Shown here one piece after another: positions 16,092-23,704 of a stretch of DNA of 33,238 nucleotides. The position numbers and the translations under genes were made by a program. The stretch lies in the NCBI GenBank assembly GCA_964594775.1, contig CAZQNO010000028.1:1-33238 (forward strand), read 5' to 3'. The stretch is from CAYFVU01 sp964594775. GTDB taxonomy: Bacteria; Spirochaetota; Spirochaetia; DSM-16054; Sediminispirochaetaceae. Under the pieces are notes generated by a model. It made no database searches. It had not been told where the DNA came from and saw nothing but the letters and a program-made list of their open reading frames with translations. Every line of letters begins with the position of its first letter. The stretch's first letter is position 1.

Positions 16092-17075
16092 GTGTCGGGT
16101 TTGAATTCGATTCTCGATGTGTTCGGCTTGGTGGCAAAAACCACCTTGAATCAGATCATCGGTGTGCTGGGCTTCTTCCTCGTCTTCGGTTTGATTCTCT
16201 ACTATTTGGCGAAGTTTACCCGGCTCACCTTTGCAAAGACGACGGGTCCCACCATCGATGTCGTTGCTACGGGCTGGCTGGGAACGCCGGTCCACGAGCT
16301 GGGTCACGCGCTTTTCTGCATCATCTTCGGTCATAAGATCGTGGAGATGAAACTCTACAACCCCGACCCCGCCGACGGCAGTCTCGGTTACGTAAACCAT
16401 CAGTACAATCCCAGAAGCACCTGGGCCAAGGTGGGTAACTTCTTCATAGGAGTCGGGCCGATCATTTTCGGCAGCATCGTCCTCTATGCGGCCCTCTACT
16501 ACCTGCTTCCCCAGGCGGTATCGATCTTCGCGTCGATACAGGAACAGGTGACGGTGCTCTCTCAAGGCGCCGGGGCCGGCTGGGAGGCCCTCTATGTCTC
16601 GGCCCGGGCCTCCACCGAGCTCACGCTCTCTACGATTTTCAATGCGCAGAATTTCGGCAACTGGAAGTTTTGGGTCTTTCTCTACATTTCCATCTGTGTT
16701 GCCTCGCACATGCAGCTCAGTCCGCCGGACATAAAGGGGGCCTTGAGCGGTTTTATTACCCTGGTCATCGCGCTCTTCGTCATCAACTTCATCATGTTTC
16801 TCATCGGCGGGGACATCTCGGCCCTTCTCGGGCAGGGGAAGAACCTGGTGTCGAATGTGAGCGGGAAGATACAGGGGGCGGTAAACAGTTCGGTCTTAGA
16901 CAAGGGCTTCAGTGTGGTGGACTACGTGCTGGGGGTCAACGCCTATATCGGCTTTTTTGCAGCCCTCTTCGTCTATGCCTCGATTATATCGGCCTTCAAT
17001 TTCGTGCTCTCGTATGCGGTCTTGTCGGTCTATTCGCTGCTGCGCTACCGGAGGATAGTAAATCCCTTCTTCTGA
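16092..17075 (+). CDS. M50-type integral membrane zinc metallopeptidase
   Basis: A 327-residue polytopic protein. The zinc motif HELGH sits at 68-72 (context GTPVHELGHALF) and is followed by a second Gly/Pro-rich helix, NFFIGVGPIIFG, as in M50B-like membrane peptidases. The classical NxxPxxxxDG motif that supplies the third zinc ligand of S2P enzymes is not obvious, so the ligand set is incomplete in what I can see and activity is not certain. Membrane segments lie at about 22-40, 112-135, 190-207, 220-240 and 280-310. The start is GTG with GAGGAGG upstream. As third gene of the operon, it may process or sense something together with the secreted Ig-like protein. Confidence 0.75.
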   Translation: MSGLNSILDVFGLVAKTTLNQIIGVLGFFLVFGLILYYLAKFTRLTFAKTTGPTIDVVATGWLGTPVHELGHALFCIIFGHKIVEMKLYNPDPADGSLGYVNHQYNPRSTWAKVGNFFIGVGPIIFGSIVLYAALYYLLPQAVSIFASIQEQVTVLSQGAGAGWEALYVSARASTELTLSTIFNAQNFGNWKFWVFLYISICVASHMQLSPPDIKGALSGFITLVIALFVINFIMFLIGGDISALLGQGKNLVSNVSGKIQGAVNSSVLDKGFSVVDYVLGVNAYIGFFAALFVYASIISAFNFVLSYAVLSVYSLLRYRRIVNPFF

Positions 17076-17087
17076 TCTTTTGATCAG
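17072..17087. terminator. Short palindrome spanning both stop codons of convergent genes
   Basis: CTGATC-TTTT-GATCAG is a perfect 6-bp hairpin. Its left arm contains the TGA of the peptidase gene and its right arm the TGA of the MotA-like gene. It could serve as a bidirectional terminator, but neither side has a long T-run. Confidence 0.35.
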
Positions 17088-17488
17088 TCGTCCGAAAGCG
17101 ATGCTTCCAACGCCGCCTTCTCTCCGAGATAGGCGGCGAGTATTGTCTTTACGTAGGCGGGATTCGTTCCCGCCTGGACCTGCATGACGCCGTGAATGAT
17201 GATGAGACGGCGGACCAGTTCGGCGCCGCGATACTCACCGGCGTGCAGGGCCGACAGAAGGGTGCTCTCGATGAGCTCCGGTTCGGTGCCGTCCAAAACC
17301 ATAGAGATGCCCAGCCTCAACAGCGGCTCTTCGATCGATTCGAGGTCGTCTTCCAGGGCAAGGAGTCCCTCCATGCGGGCTTTGTCCGCCATACCGATAA
17401 TGGTCTCGATGGTTTTGTAGATGCCCGGCAGATCCTCTTCGTCGACCTGACGCCGGGCTGCCTCTTCCGCATCGTACTTGTACAACAT
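17084..17488 (-). CDS. Soluble protein resembling the MotA cytoplasmic stator domain
   Basis: A 134-residue protein without membrane helices. Residues 28-80 match the cytoplasmic loop of MotA: DKARMEGLLALEDDLE (35-50), then IEEPLLRLGISMVLDGTEPELIE (52-74), which parallels the RxEGLLALE...DPFLxxGxxxVVDGTDPELI signature of stator proteins. Arg38 and Glu46 keep the 8-residue spacing of E. coli MotA Arg90/Glu98, the charges that contact FliG. The region after residue 84 departs from MotA; no TM3/TM4 follows. I start at the ATG at 17488 because AGGTGA lies upstream at good spacing; an ATG at 17506 lacks a ribosome site. It is coupled closely (4 nt) to the zinc-ribbon gene. Function unknown; interaction with a FliG domain is inferred. 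Confidence 0.7.
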   Translation of the reverse strand: MLYKYDAEEAARRQVDEEDLPGIYKTIETIIGMADKARMEGLLALEDDLESIEEPLLRLGISMVLDGTEPELIESTLLSALHAGEYRGAELVRRLIIIHGVMQVQAGTNPAYVKTILAAYLGEKAALEASLSDD

Positions 17489-17492
17489 TCTT

Positions 17493-19007
17493 TCACCTCT
17501 CTTCATACACGCTTTGCTGCAGTATACGCATTTCTCGGGGATTGTAGTAGAGTCTTATGAGCGTGGAGGGATAGGTGTCCAACTCGCCGCTCCACAGTTC
17601 GGCAACGAACTGCCGGTCATTATCGTTCTGCGCAGGGGGAGGTCCGACGGGAAAGGGTTTTTCTCCGATTCTCGGACCCATGCCGTCGAGCAGGAATTTG
17701 CGTCGCTTCTTTCCAAGATCTTCGTAGTATTCGAAAAATGAGCTGCGAAACGCATCCAGGCCCTCGGCGTTGAGGAAGTCCTCGGAGAAATTGTCGCGAA
17801 AGTACAGCCAGAATGTGTTCCAGTATAGTGAGATGCAATAGCGGTCCAGCCACTCGGCCGTCTCACCGCCCCGGTCCCGGACATCCCGAGAGATCCGGGA
17901 CCAAAGTGCTTGGAAGTCCCGGAGGGCCTGCTCCTCCTCTTCCTTCGGCGGCGGGGCGAAGCCGTGGTAGAAGTGCAGATACTGAAGGCGGAAGTAGGCG
18001 TTTCGTTCTTCGGGGTTTACCGGCAGGTCGAGGCTGGAACGGGACCAGTAGTTCAGCAGCTCCTTCCTGTAGCTCTCGTCGAAGTCATGAAATTCCTTCC
18101 ATTGCGCATCGGTAAAGAGCCTTCCGTGACGGAGAAGATACTCCCCGTCTTCGTGGAAGAAGACCGCCTGGCCCTTCCATTCGGGATTCAGGCGGGAGAG
18201 AGGGAAGCTGAGAATCGGACTGAGCTCTCCCTGGATCTCTTCCGAGACGAAGGCGAGGACATCCTCGCAGACCGGAAGGGGGTAGAGGCCCTGGGCTTCG
18301 ATGTGCCGGAGGATTTCCGGGTCTATGCTCGGATTGGTGTTTTCCTCTTCCTTCGGCATTTCCAGGGCTTCGAAGGGTCCCTTTTCTTCTCCATAGATGC
18401 GGGCGGGACGGATCGATTCGGCTTCGGCGGCCCGGTATACCGCGTAGGCGGTTCGAATCTGCGGGTATTCCATCTCCGGGGAGATGCTTCCCTCGAGCAG
18501 CTCGAGGCACTCCTCGAAGTGTCCCAGTTCCCTCAGCATCTCTGCCCTGCGGATAGGTTCCTCTTCCCCGTCGATGAGCTCATCGAGCCGTTCGAGGGTC
18601 TCCTGTTGTTCCCGGGTCACGACGGCGGTGCTGTTGTAACGAAGCGGATGGTTGAGTTTCCAGAGAAGGCGGAGGAGGAGGGTCCGTTCCCTTTGCGGCG
18701 CAGGCTCGTGCCGCAGGGCCTCCCGGTAGTCGTTGTCGTCCATCTCGTCGAAGGTGGATATTGTCGGCAGTTCGCCGACCTCGATAAAGGGAGGGACCGA
18801 GAAGAGTTCTTCGGCCTCCTCGAGAAAGAAGTACTCCTCGCAGAGGCGGCAGTAGGCCATGACGGGAGGAATGGGGAACATCGAGGCCTGCATGTAGCCG
18901 TCGGTCCAGAAGACCGCTCCGAAGGAGTTCGCCGATCCGAGGGTTTCCTTTACGAAGAGACTCCGGCAGCCGGGACAGCGCAGCACGATCTGGTCTGCGA
19001 AGGTCAT
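17493..19007 (-). CDS. Zinc-ribbon protein of unknown function
   Basis: A 504-residue cytosolic protein that I do not recognise. The N-terminus has a zinc ribbon with CPGC at 11-14 and CRLC at 53-56, enough for one structural zinc. The remainder is acidic, helical and rich in Trp, Tyr and Leu-Glu-Glu patterns; residues about 125-200 look like TPR-like helical hairpins (REQQETLERLDELI, then AEMLRELGHFEECLELLEG). The ATG overlaps the TGA of the preceding TPR gene (ATGA), and the stop lies 4 nt before the MotA-like start, so the three are translationally coupled. The pairing suggests an assembly or scaffold role; nothing catalytic is visible. Confidence 0.7.
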   Translation of the reverse strand: MTFADQIVLRCPGCRSLFVKETLGSANSFGAVFWTDGYMQASMFPIPPVMAYCRLCEEYFFLEEAEELFSVPPFIEVGELPTISTFDEMDDNDYREALRHEPAPQRERTLLLRLLWKLNHPLRYNSTAVVTREQQETLERLDELIDGEEEPIRRAEMLRELGHFEECLELLEGSISPEMEYPQIRTAYAVYRAAEAESIRPARIYGEEKGPFEALEMPKEEENTNPSIDPEILRHIEAQGLYPLPVCEDVLAFVSEEIQGELSPILSFPLSRLNPEWKGQAVFFHEDGEYLLRHGRLFTDAQWKEFHDFDESYRKELLNYWSRSSLDLPVNPEERNAYFRLQYLHFYHGFAPPPKEEEEQALRDFQALWSRISRDVRDRGGETAEWLDRYCISLYWNTFWLYFRDNFSEDFLNAEGLDAFRSSFFEYYEDLGKKRRKFLLDGMGPRIGEKPFPVGPPPAQNDNDRQFVAELWSGELDTYPSTLIRLYYNPREMRILQQSVYEER

Positions 19008-19780
19008 AGGTCGAGGCCCTCCTCGTCGAAGGTGTCGAGAGACCGGATCGCCCGTTCCGCCGCGTCCTTTTCGCCCGCGGCAAGATGGAAGGCCGCCTGT
19101 ACAATGGTGAGTTCCGGGGGAGCTTCGTCAAAGTCCTTCGTATGCAGAAGCCATGAGCGGACCTCCTCGTCGCGTTCTAAGAGATAGGATAGGTAGACGA
19201 GGCGCGGTATGAGCACCAGGTCTTCGCTGTCATTCCAAGCCCGGCGGTATACTTCGAGAGCCTCCTCATACCTGCCGAGTCGTTCGAAGCAGAGGCCGCG
19301 TCTGAAATCGATGTCTTCGAAGAGTGCCTCCTCATCTTCTTCCACCTCCTCATCCCGGCTCTCCAGAAACTCGGCTGCCCGCCGCAGATCCTCCTCCGCC
19401 GCTTCGTACTCATCCAGATCCATCCGTGCCTCCGCCCGCGCATAGAGGGTTTTGAGGTGTTCGGGAAAAATTTCCAAGGCCTTATGGTAGTATTCGACGG
19501 CCCGGTGGTAATCGTACTTTCGTGCCGAGGCGAGCCCGGCGTTATACCAGAGGTGGGCCTCTTCCGGTTCGAGTTTGGCTGCGGCGAGGAAGTCCGCCAA
19601 GGCTTTTTCGAAGGATTCCATTCGAAAAAGCACGATTCCCCTGCTCAACAGCGCCTCTCCATGATCGGGCTGCTCCTGCAGAATTTCGTTATACAGCGAA
19701 AGCGCCTCCTCGAGCTTCTCCTCTTCCTCGGCTTCTTCAGCGCGCCGCAGTTTCCTGTTCAGTTCTTCTTCTCTGTCCAC
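19004..19780 (-). CDS. TPR-repeat protein
   Basis: A 258-residue acidic protein made largely of tetratricopeptide repeats. At least four units are readable: about 14-44 (EEEEKLEEALSLYNEILQEQP), 45-78, 79-112 (YNAGLASARKYDYHRAVEYYHKALEIFP) and 113-140. After an acidic spacer (about 140-155) a further repeat lies near 158-190 (GLCFERLGRYEEALEVYRRA). TPRs mediate protein-protein contacts; no other domain is visible and there is no signal peptide. The GTG start is supported by AAGGAG 8 nt upstream. It begins 44 nt after yejF and overlaps the next gene by ATGA, so it may be read from the yej promoter. Confidence 0.85.
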   Translation of the reverse strand: MDREEELNRKLRRAEEAEEEEKLEEALSLYNEILQEQPDHGEALLSRGIVLFRMESFEKALADFLAAAKLEPEEAHLWYNAGLASARKYDYHRAVEYYHKALEIFPEHLKTLYARAEARMDLDEYEAAEEDLRRAAEFLESRDEEVEEDEEALFEDIDFRRGLCFERLGRYEEALEVYRRAWNDSEDLVLIPRLVYLSYLLERDEEVRSWLLHTKDFDEAPPELTIVQAAFHLAAGEKDAAERAIRSLDTFDEEGLDL

Positions 19781-19824
19781 CTGCTCTTCTCCTTGCGGCT
19801 TATGCCGGGCCGCTCGAAGGATTC

Positions 19825-21429
19825 CTATCCGAAGGCGGTTCGCAGCAGCTCCTTCGTGTAGTCGTCCTCCGGCGCGGCGAGTATTTTTGCCGCGGGGCCC
19901 GATTCCACTATCCTCCCCTCCTTCATGATAATGATGTCGTGGCAGAGACTCTTTACCACTTTTAAATCGTGGCTGATGAAGAGATAGGTAAGGCCGTGAC
20001 GCCCCTGCAGCTCCTTCAAAAGTTCGATTACTTGAAACTGGATGGAACGGTCGAGGGAACTGGTAGGCTCATCGAGGACGATGAAATCGGGTTTGAGGAC
20101 GAGGGCCCTGGCAAGGGCGATGCGCTGGCGCTGTCCTCCGGAAAATTCGTTGGGATAGCGGTGCCGCAGCTCCGCTTCTAAGCCCACCTCCCGCATTGCC
20201 GAAATGATCAGCCCCTCCCTTTCCTCCTCTCCGCCGATATTGTGGACCTCGAGGCCCTCGCCGATGATTCTCTCCACCGGCATTCTCGGGCTGAGGCTCC
20301 CGTAGGGGTCCTGGAAGATGATTTGCATCGAGCGACGAAGGGGGCGCATCTGCTTTTCGTCCTTGCCGTGGACCTCCTCCTCCCGGAAGAATATGCCGCC
20401 CTCGCTGCCTTCGAGACGGAGGAGGGCCTTACCGAGGGTCGTTTTTCCCGAGCCGCTCTCTCCCACTACTCCCAGGGTTTGGCCCTGCCGAATGACGGCG
20501 GAGACTCCGTCGACCGCCTTCACGTAGCCCTGTACCCGCCGGAGAAATCCCCGGCGCAGGGGAAACCACACCTTCAGCCCTTCGACGCGGAGAAGAGCGC
20601 TGCGCTTTTCATCGCTCTTCGGCGGATCGCCCTTCGGTTCGGCGTCTATCAATGTGCGGGTGTAGGAATGCGCGGGGGTGGAGAAGATCCGCTCGGCTGT
20701 TCCCGTTTCGACGATTAGTCCCTCCCGCATAACCGCCACCCGGTCGGCGATGCGGCGTACGAGACCGAGGTCGTGGGTGATGAAGAGGACCGAAAGGCGC
20801 ATTTCCTTCCGCAGATCGGCGAGGAGGGAGAGGATCTGGTCCTGTATCGTCACGTCGAGGGCCGTCGTTGGCTCGTCGGCGATGAGGAGCTTCGGTTCGT
20901 TGATCAGGGCCATGGCAATCATCACCCGCTGCCGTTCTCCGCCGGAGAGCTGGTGGGGAAAGGACTTCAGCCGCCGGGCCGGTTCGCGGATACCGACCCG
21001 CTCGAGCCAGTCGAGGGCAAGAGGCCGGGCCTTGTCGATGCCCATGCCGCGATGGATGAAGAGGGTTTCGGCTATCTGCTTCTCCACCGTGTGGAGAGGG
21101 TTGAGCGAGCTCATCGGTTCTTGGAAAACCATGCCGATATCGCTTCCGCGGACGGAGACCAGCTGCCGCTCGGGTGCCGAGAGGAGCTCCTTTCCGTCGA
21201 AGCGGATCGTTCCGCCGGGGTAGGCGACGGTGTAAGAGGGCAGGAGGCGGAGGATCGATCCGGCGGTGACCGTTTTACCCGAACCGCTCTCTCCCACCAG
21301 GGCGAGAGTCTCCTCCGGATAGATTTCCAAGTCGACTCCGTGGACCACCTGACGAAGGGTTTCGCCGCGGCGGAAAGCCACCTTCAAGCCTTCAATGGAG
21401 AGGAGCGGGCGGACTTCTTCAAAGCTCAT
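19825..21429 (-). CDS. yejF: Oligopeptide/microcin C ABC transporter, tandem ATPase
   Basis: A 534-residue protein with two complete ABC ATPase domains, as in E. coli YejF. Domain 1 has Walker A GESGSGKT (46-53), signature LSGGERQR and Walker B LLIADEPTTALD. Domain 2 has Walker A GESGSGKT from about 323, signature FSGGQRQR and Walker B FIVLDEPTSSLD. It powers the YejBE permease from the cytosolic face. The correct start is the ATG at 21429, which overlaps the yejE stop (ATGA) and has GAGGAGG 7 nt upstream. The open frame continues upstream, but that part only mirrors yejE in another frame. Length matches the family. Confidence 0.93.
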   Translation of the reverse strand: MSFEEVRPLLSIEGLKVAFRRGETLRQVVHGVDLEIYPEETLALVGESGSGKTVTAGSILRLLPSYTVAYPGGTIRFDGKELLSAPERQLVSVRGSDIGMVFQEPMSSLNPLHTVEKQIAETLFIHRGMGIDKARPLALDWLERVGIREPARRLKSFPHQLSGGERQRVMIAMALINEPKLLIADEPTTALDVTIQDQILSLLADLRKEMRLSVLFITHDLGLVRRIADRVAVMREGLIVETGTAERIFSTPAHSYTRTLIDAEPKGDPPKSDEKRSALLRVEGLKVWFPLRRGFLRRVQGYVKAVDGVSAVIRQGQTLGVVGESGSGKTTLGKALLRLEGSEGGIFFREEEVHGKDEKQMRPLRRSMQIIFQDPYGSLSPRMPVERIIGEGLEVHNIGGEEEREGLIISAMREVGLEAELRHRYPNEFSGGQRQRIALARALVLKPDFIVLDEPTSSLDRSIQFQVIELLKELQGRHGLTYLFISHDLKVVKSLCHDIIIMKEGRIVESGPAAKILAAPEDDYTKELLRTAFG

Positions 21430-22484
21430 GAGGCCCTCCTCGGGTCGAAGGCGTCCCGGACCGCCTCGCCGACGAAGACGAGGAGGGTAAGCATCGCGGC
21501 GATAACAGTAAAGGCCGATATGCCGAGCCACGGTGCCTGCAGGTTCGCCTTTCCCTGGGCGAGCAGTTCGCCGAGGCTGGGGGAGCCGACGGGCAGGCCG
21601 AAGCCGAGGAAGTCCAGGCTGGTGAGGGTCGTGATGGAACCGCTTAAGATAAAGGGCATAAAGGTGAGGGTGGCCACCATCGCGTTGGGCAGGATGTGAC
21701 GGAACATGATCTTTCCATCGCCGAGGCCGAGGGCCCTGGCGGCGAGGACGTACTCGAAATTTCGGCCCCGCAGAAACTCGGCCCGTACCACCCCTACCAG
21801 GCTCATCCAGCTGAAGAGAAGGGTAATGCCCAGGAGCCACCAAAAGTTGGGCTGTACGATGCTGGCCAGGATGATGAGGAGAAAGAGCGTCGGCATCCCG
21901 GACCATACCTCGATGAAGCGCTGGCCGAGAATATCGATTCTCCCGCCGTAGTAGCCCATGATCGCACCGACGAAGACCCCGACGATGGAGGAGACGAAGG
22001 TGAGGGTGAGGCCGAAGAGGACGGAGACCCTAAAACCGTAGATGATTCGCGCCAGCACGTCCCGGCCCTTGTCGTCGGTTCCCAGGATGTTTTCCCGGGT
22101 CGGCGGCGAGGGGGCGGGGCTCGGCAGGTCGTAGTTGATCGTGTCGTAAGAATAGCGTACCGGCGGCCAGAGGATCCAGCCCTTCTCCTCTATGAGCTCG
22201 ACGACATAGGGGTCTCGGTAGTCCGCCGCCATGGCGAACTCTCCGCCGAACTCGGTTTCGGCGTACTCCTTGAGTACGGGAAAGAAGAGCCGGCCCTCGA
22301 AACCGATGAGCAGAGGTTCGTCGTTTGCCAAAAGCTCGGCGAAGAGGCTGAGGAAGAAGAGGCTGAGGAAGAGCCACATCGACCAGTAGCCCCGGCGGTT
22401 GCGGCGGAAGCGGCGGAGCCGTTCCCGGGAAATCGCGCTGAGCCCTCCCCCGCGTTGCTTCGTCTTTCGAAACAGCCTCTTCAT
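21426..22484 (-). CDS. yejE: Oligopeptide/microcin C ABC transporter, permease
   Basis: A 352-residue permease of the DppC/OppC/YejE type. It has an N-terminal membrane helix (about 28-48), a periplasmic segment with DYRDPYVVELIEEKGWILWPP that is typical of YejE, the ENILGTDDKGRDVLARI motif, and the EAA loop for ATPase contact (AARALGLGDGKIMFRHILPNA). The ATG at 22484 is chosen because it begins MKRLFRK directly after the yejB stop with AGGGGGCGGA upstream. A perfect 15-bp tandem duplication (22341-22370) encodes FLSLF twice inside the first membrane helix. Together with YejB it forms the inner-membrane channel. Confidence 0.93.
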   Translation of the reverse strand: MKRLFRKTKQRGGGLSAISRERLRRFRRNRRGYWSMWLFLSLFFLSLFAELLANDEPLLIGFEGRLFFPVLKEYAETEFGGEFAMAADYRDPYVVELIEEKGWILWPPVRYSYDTINYDLPSPAPSPPTRENILGTDDKGRDVLARIIYGFRVSVLFGLTLTFVSSIVGVFVGAIMGYYGGRIDILGQRFIEVWSGMPTLFLLIILASIVQPNFWWLLGITLLFSWMSLVGVVRAEFLRGRNFEYVLAARALGLGDGKIMFRHILPNAMVATLTFMPFILSGSITTLTSLDFLGFGLPVGSPSLGELLAQGKANLQAPWLGISAFTVIAAMLTLLVFVGEAVRDAFDPRRAS

Positions 22485-22492
22485 TCCGCCCC

Positions 22493-23689
22493 CTAAGTCT
22501 TCCTCGATTCGAAGTCGATCCGCGGGTCGACGACCGTGTAGGTGAGGTCGCTGACAAGGTTGAGGACGAGCCCGATGAGGGTGAACATGTAGAGGGTGCC
22601 GAACATCACCGGGTAGTCCCTCTGCATCGTCGCCTCGAAGCCGAGGAGGCCGAGGCCTTCGAGAGAGAAAATCACCTCTATGAGGAGACTTCCGGTGAAG
22701 AACATGCCGATAAAGGCCGAGGGAAAGCCGGCAATGATCAAGAGCATGGCGTTGCGGAAGACATGCTTCCACAGGATCCGCTTCTCCGTGCAGCCCTTCG
22801 CCCGTGCGGTATAAACGTACTGCTTGTTGATCTCATCGAGGAAGGAATTCTTCGTGAGCATCGTGAGGGTGGCGAAACCGCCGATCACCATGGCGAGGAT
22901 GGGCAGGGTGAGGTGATGGAAGTAGTCGCCGACCTTCTGCAGGAGGGAGAGTTCGACGAAATTGTCCGAGACCAGTCCGCGCAGGGGAAAGAAGTCGAGG
23001 TAGCTTCCCCCTGCGAAGAAAATAATGAGCACGATGGCAAAGAGGAAGGTGGGAATGGCGTTGCCGAGGATGACGGCGGTACTCGTCCAGACGTCGAACT
23101 TTGAACCGTGGCAAAGGGCCTTGCGAATCCCTAAGGGAATGGAGACGAGATATATTATGAGGGTGCTCCATATGCCGAGGGAGATCGAGACGGGCATGCG
23201 GTCCACGATGAGTCCGAGGACGGAGCGCCCTTTAAAGAGGCTGTCGCCGAAGTGAAAGCTCCCGTAGTCTTTGAGCATCTTGAAGTAGCGCACGTGCAGG
23301 GGCTTGTCGAAACCGAAGCGTTTTTCGATCTCCGTTATGACCTCCGGGTCGAGGCCCCGCGCGCCCCGGTAGCGGGAGACCGAGGATCCTCCGGCCCCTG
23401 CAGCGCCTCCGTCGGCGCCGAGGCCCCCGGCGCTCCCTTTGCCTGAGCCGCCGGTACCGCCGGCGGAAAAATCGCTCCCCGTCGAAGCGGGCCCTCCCTC
23501 GCCGACCTCTTGGACGCCCTGCCCGGAGATCCGCTCCATGATCATGTTGCTGTTCATGCCCGACATGCCGGCGATCATCTGGTCGACGGGGCCGCCGGGG
23601 GCTATCTGAATAATGAAGAAGTTGATCGTGATGATCGCCCAGAGGGTAGGAACGATCAGCAGCAGCCGCCGCAGGATGTAGGAGCTCAT
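22493..23689 (-). CDS. yejB: Oligopeptide/microcin C ABC transporter, permease with Gly-rich insertion
   Basis: A 398-residue permease that matches YejB closely, from LRRLLLIVPTLWAIITINFF and QIAPGGPVDQ at the N-terminus to the C-terminal VDPRIDFE. The EAA loop is ARAKGCTEKRILWKHVFRNA. Between the first helix and RGLDPEVI there is a Gly/Ser/Ala-rich stretch of about 40 residues (64-103) that makes the protein about 34 residues longer than the usual 364. This lies on the periplasmic side. Gene order yejA-yejB-yejE-yejF is conserved. It starts 15 nt after yejA. Confidence 0.93.
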   Translation of the reverse strand: MSSYILRRLLLIVPTLWAIITINFFIIQIAPGGPVDQMIAGMSGMNSNMIMERISGQGVQEVGEGGPASTGSDFSAGGTGGSGKGSAGGLGADGGAAGAGGSSVSRYRGARGLDPEVITEIEKRFGFDKPLHVRYFKMLKDYGSFHFGDSLFKGRSVLGLIVDRMPVSISLGIWSTLIIYLVSIPLGIRKALCHGSKFDVWTSTAVILGNAIPTFLFAIVLIIFFAGGSYLDFFPLRGLVSDNFVELSLLQKVGDYFHHLTLPILAMVIGGFATLTMLTKNSFLDEINKQYVYTARAKGCTEKRILWKHVFRNAMLLIIAGFPSAFIGMFFTGSLLIEVIFSLEGLGLLGFEATMQRDYPVMFGTLYMFTLIGLVLNLVSDLTYTVVDPRIDFESRKT

Positions 23690-23704
23690 TGTCCCCAGCT
23701 TTTC

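Noticed and set aside
17910..19187. Long open frame on the plus strand (425 codons)
   Set aside because: It lies opposite the zinc-ribbon and TPR genes, has low-complexity composition and no recognisable domain; the minus-strand genes have coupled starts and clear motifs.
21430..21906. N-terminal extension of yejF
   Set aside because: This stretch translates to Arg/Pro/His-rich nonsense and overlaps yejE in another frame; the ATG at 21429 has a Shine-Dalgarno and the ATGA overlap.
22341..22370. Perfect 15-bp tandem repeat
   Set aside because: It encodes a duplicated FLSLF in the first membrane helix of YejE and needs no mobile or regulatory explanation.
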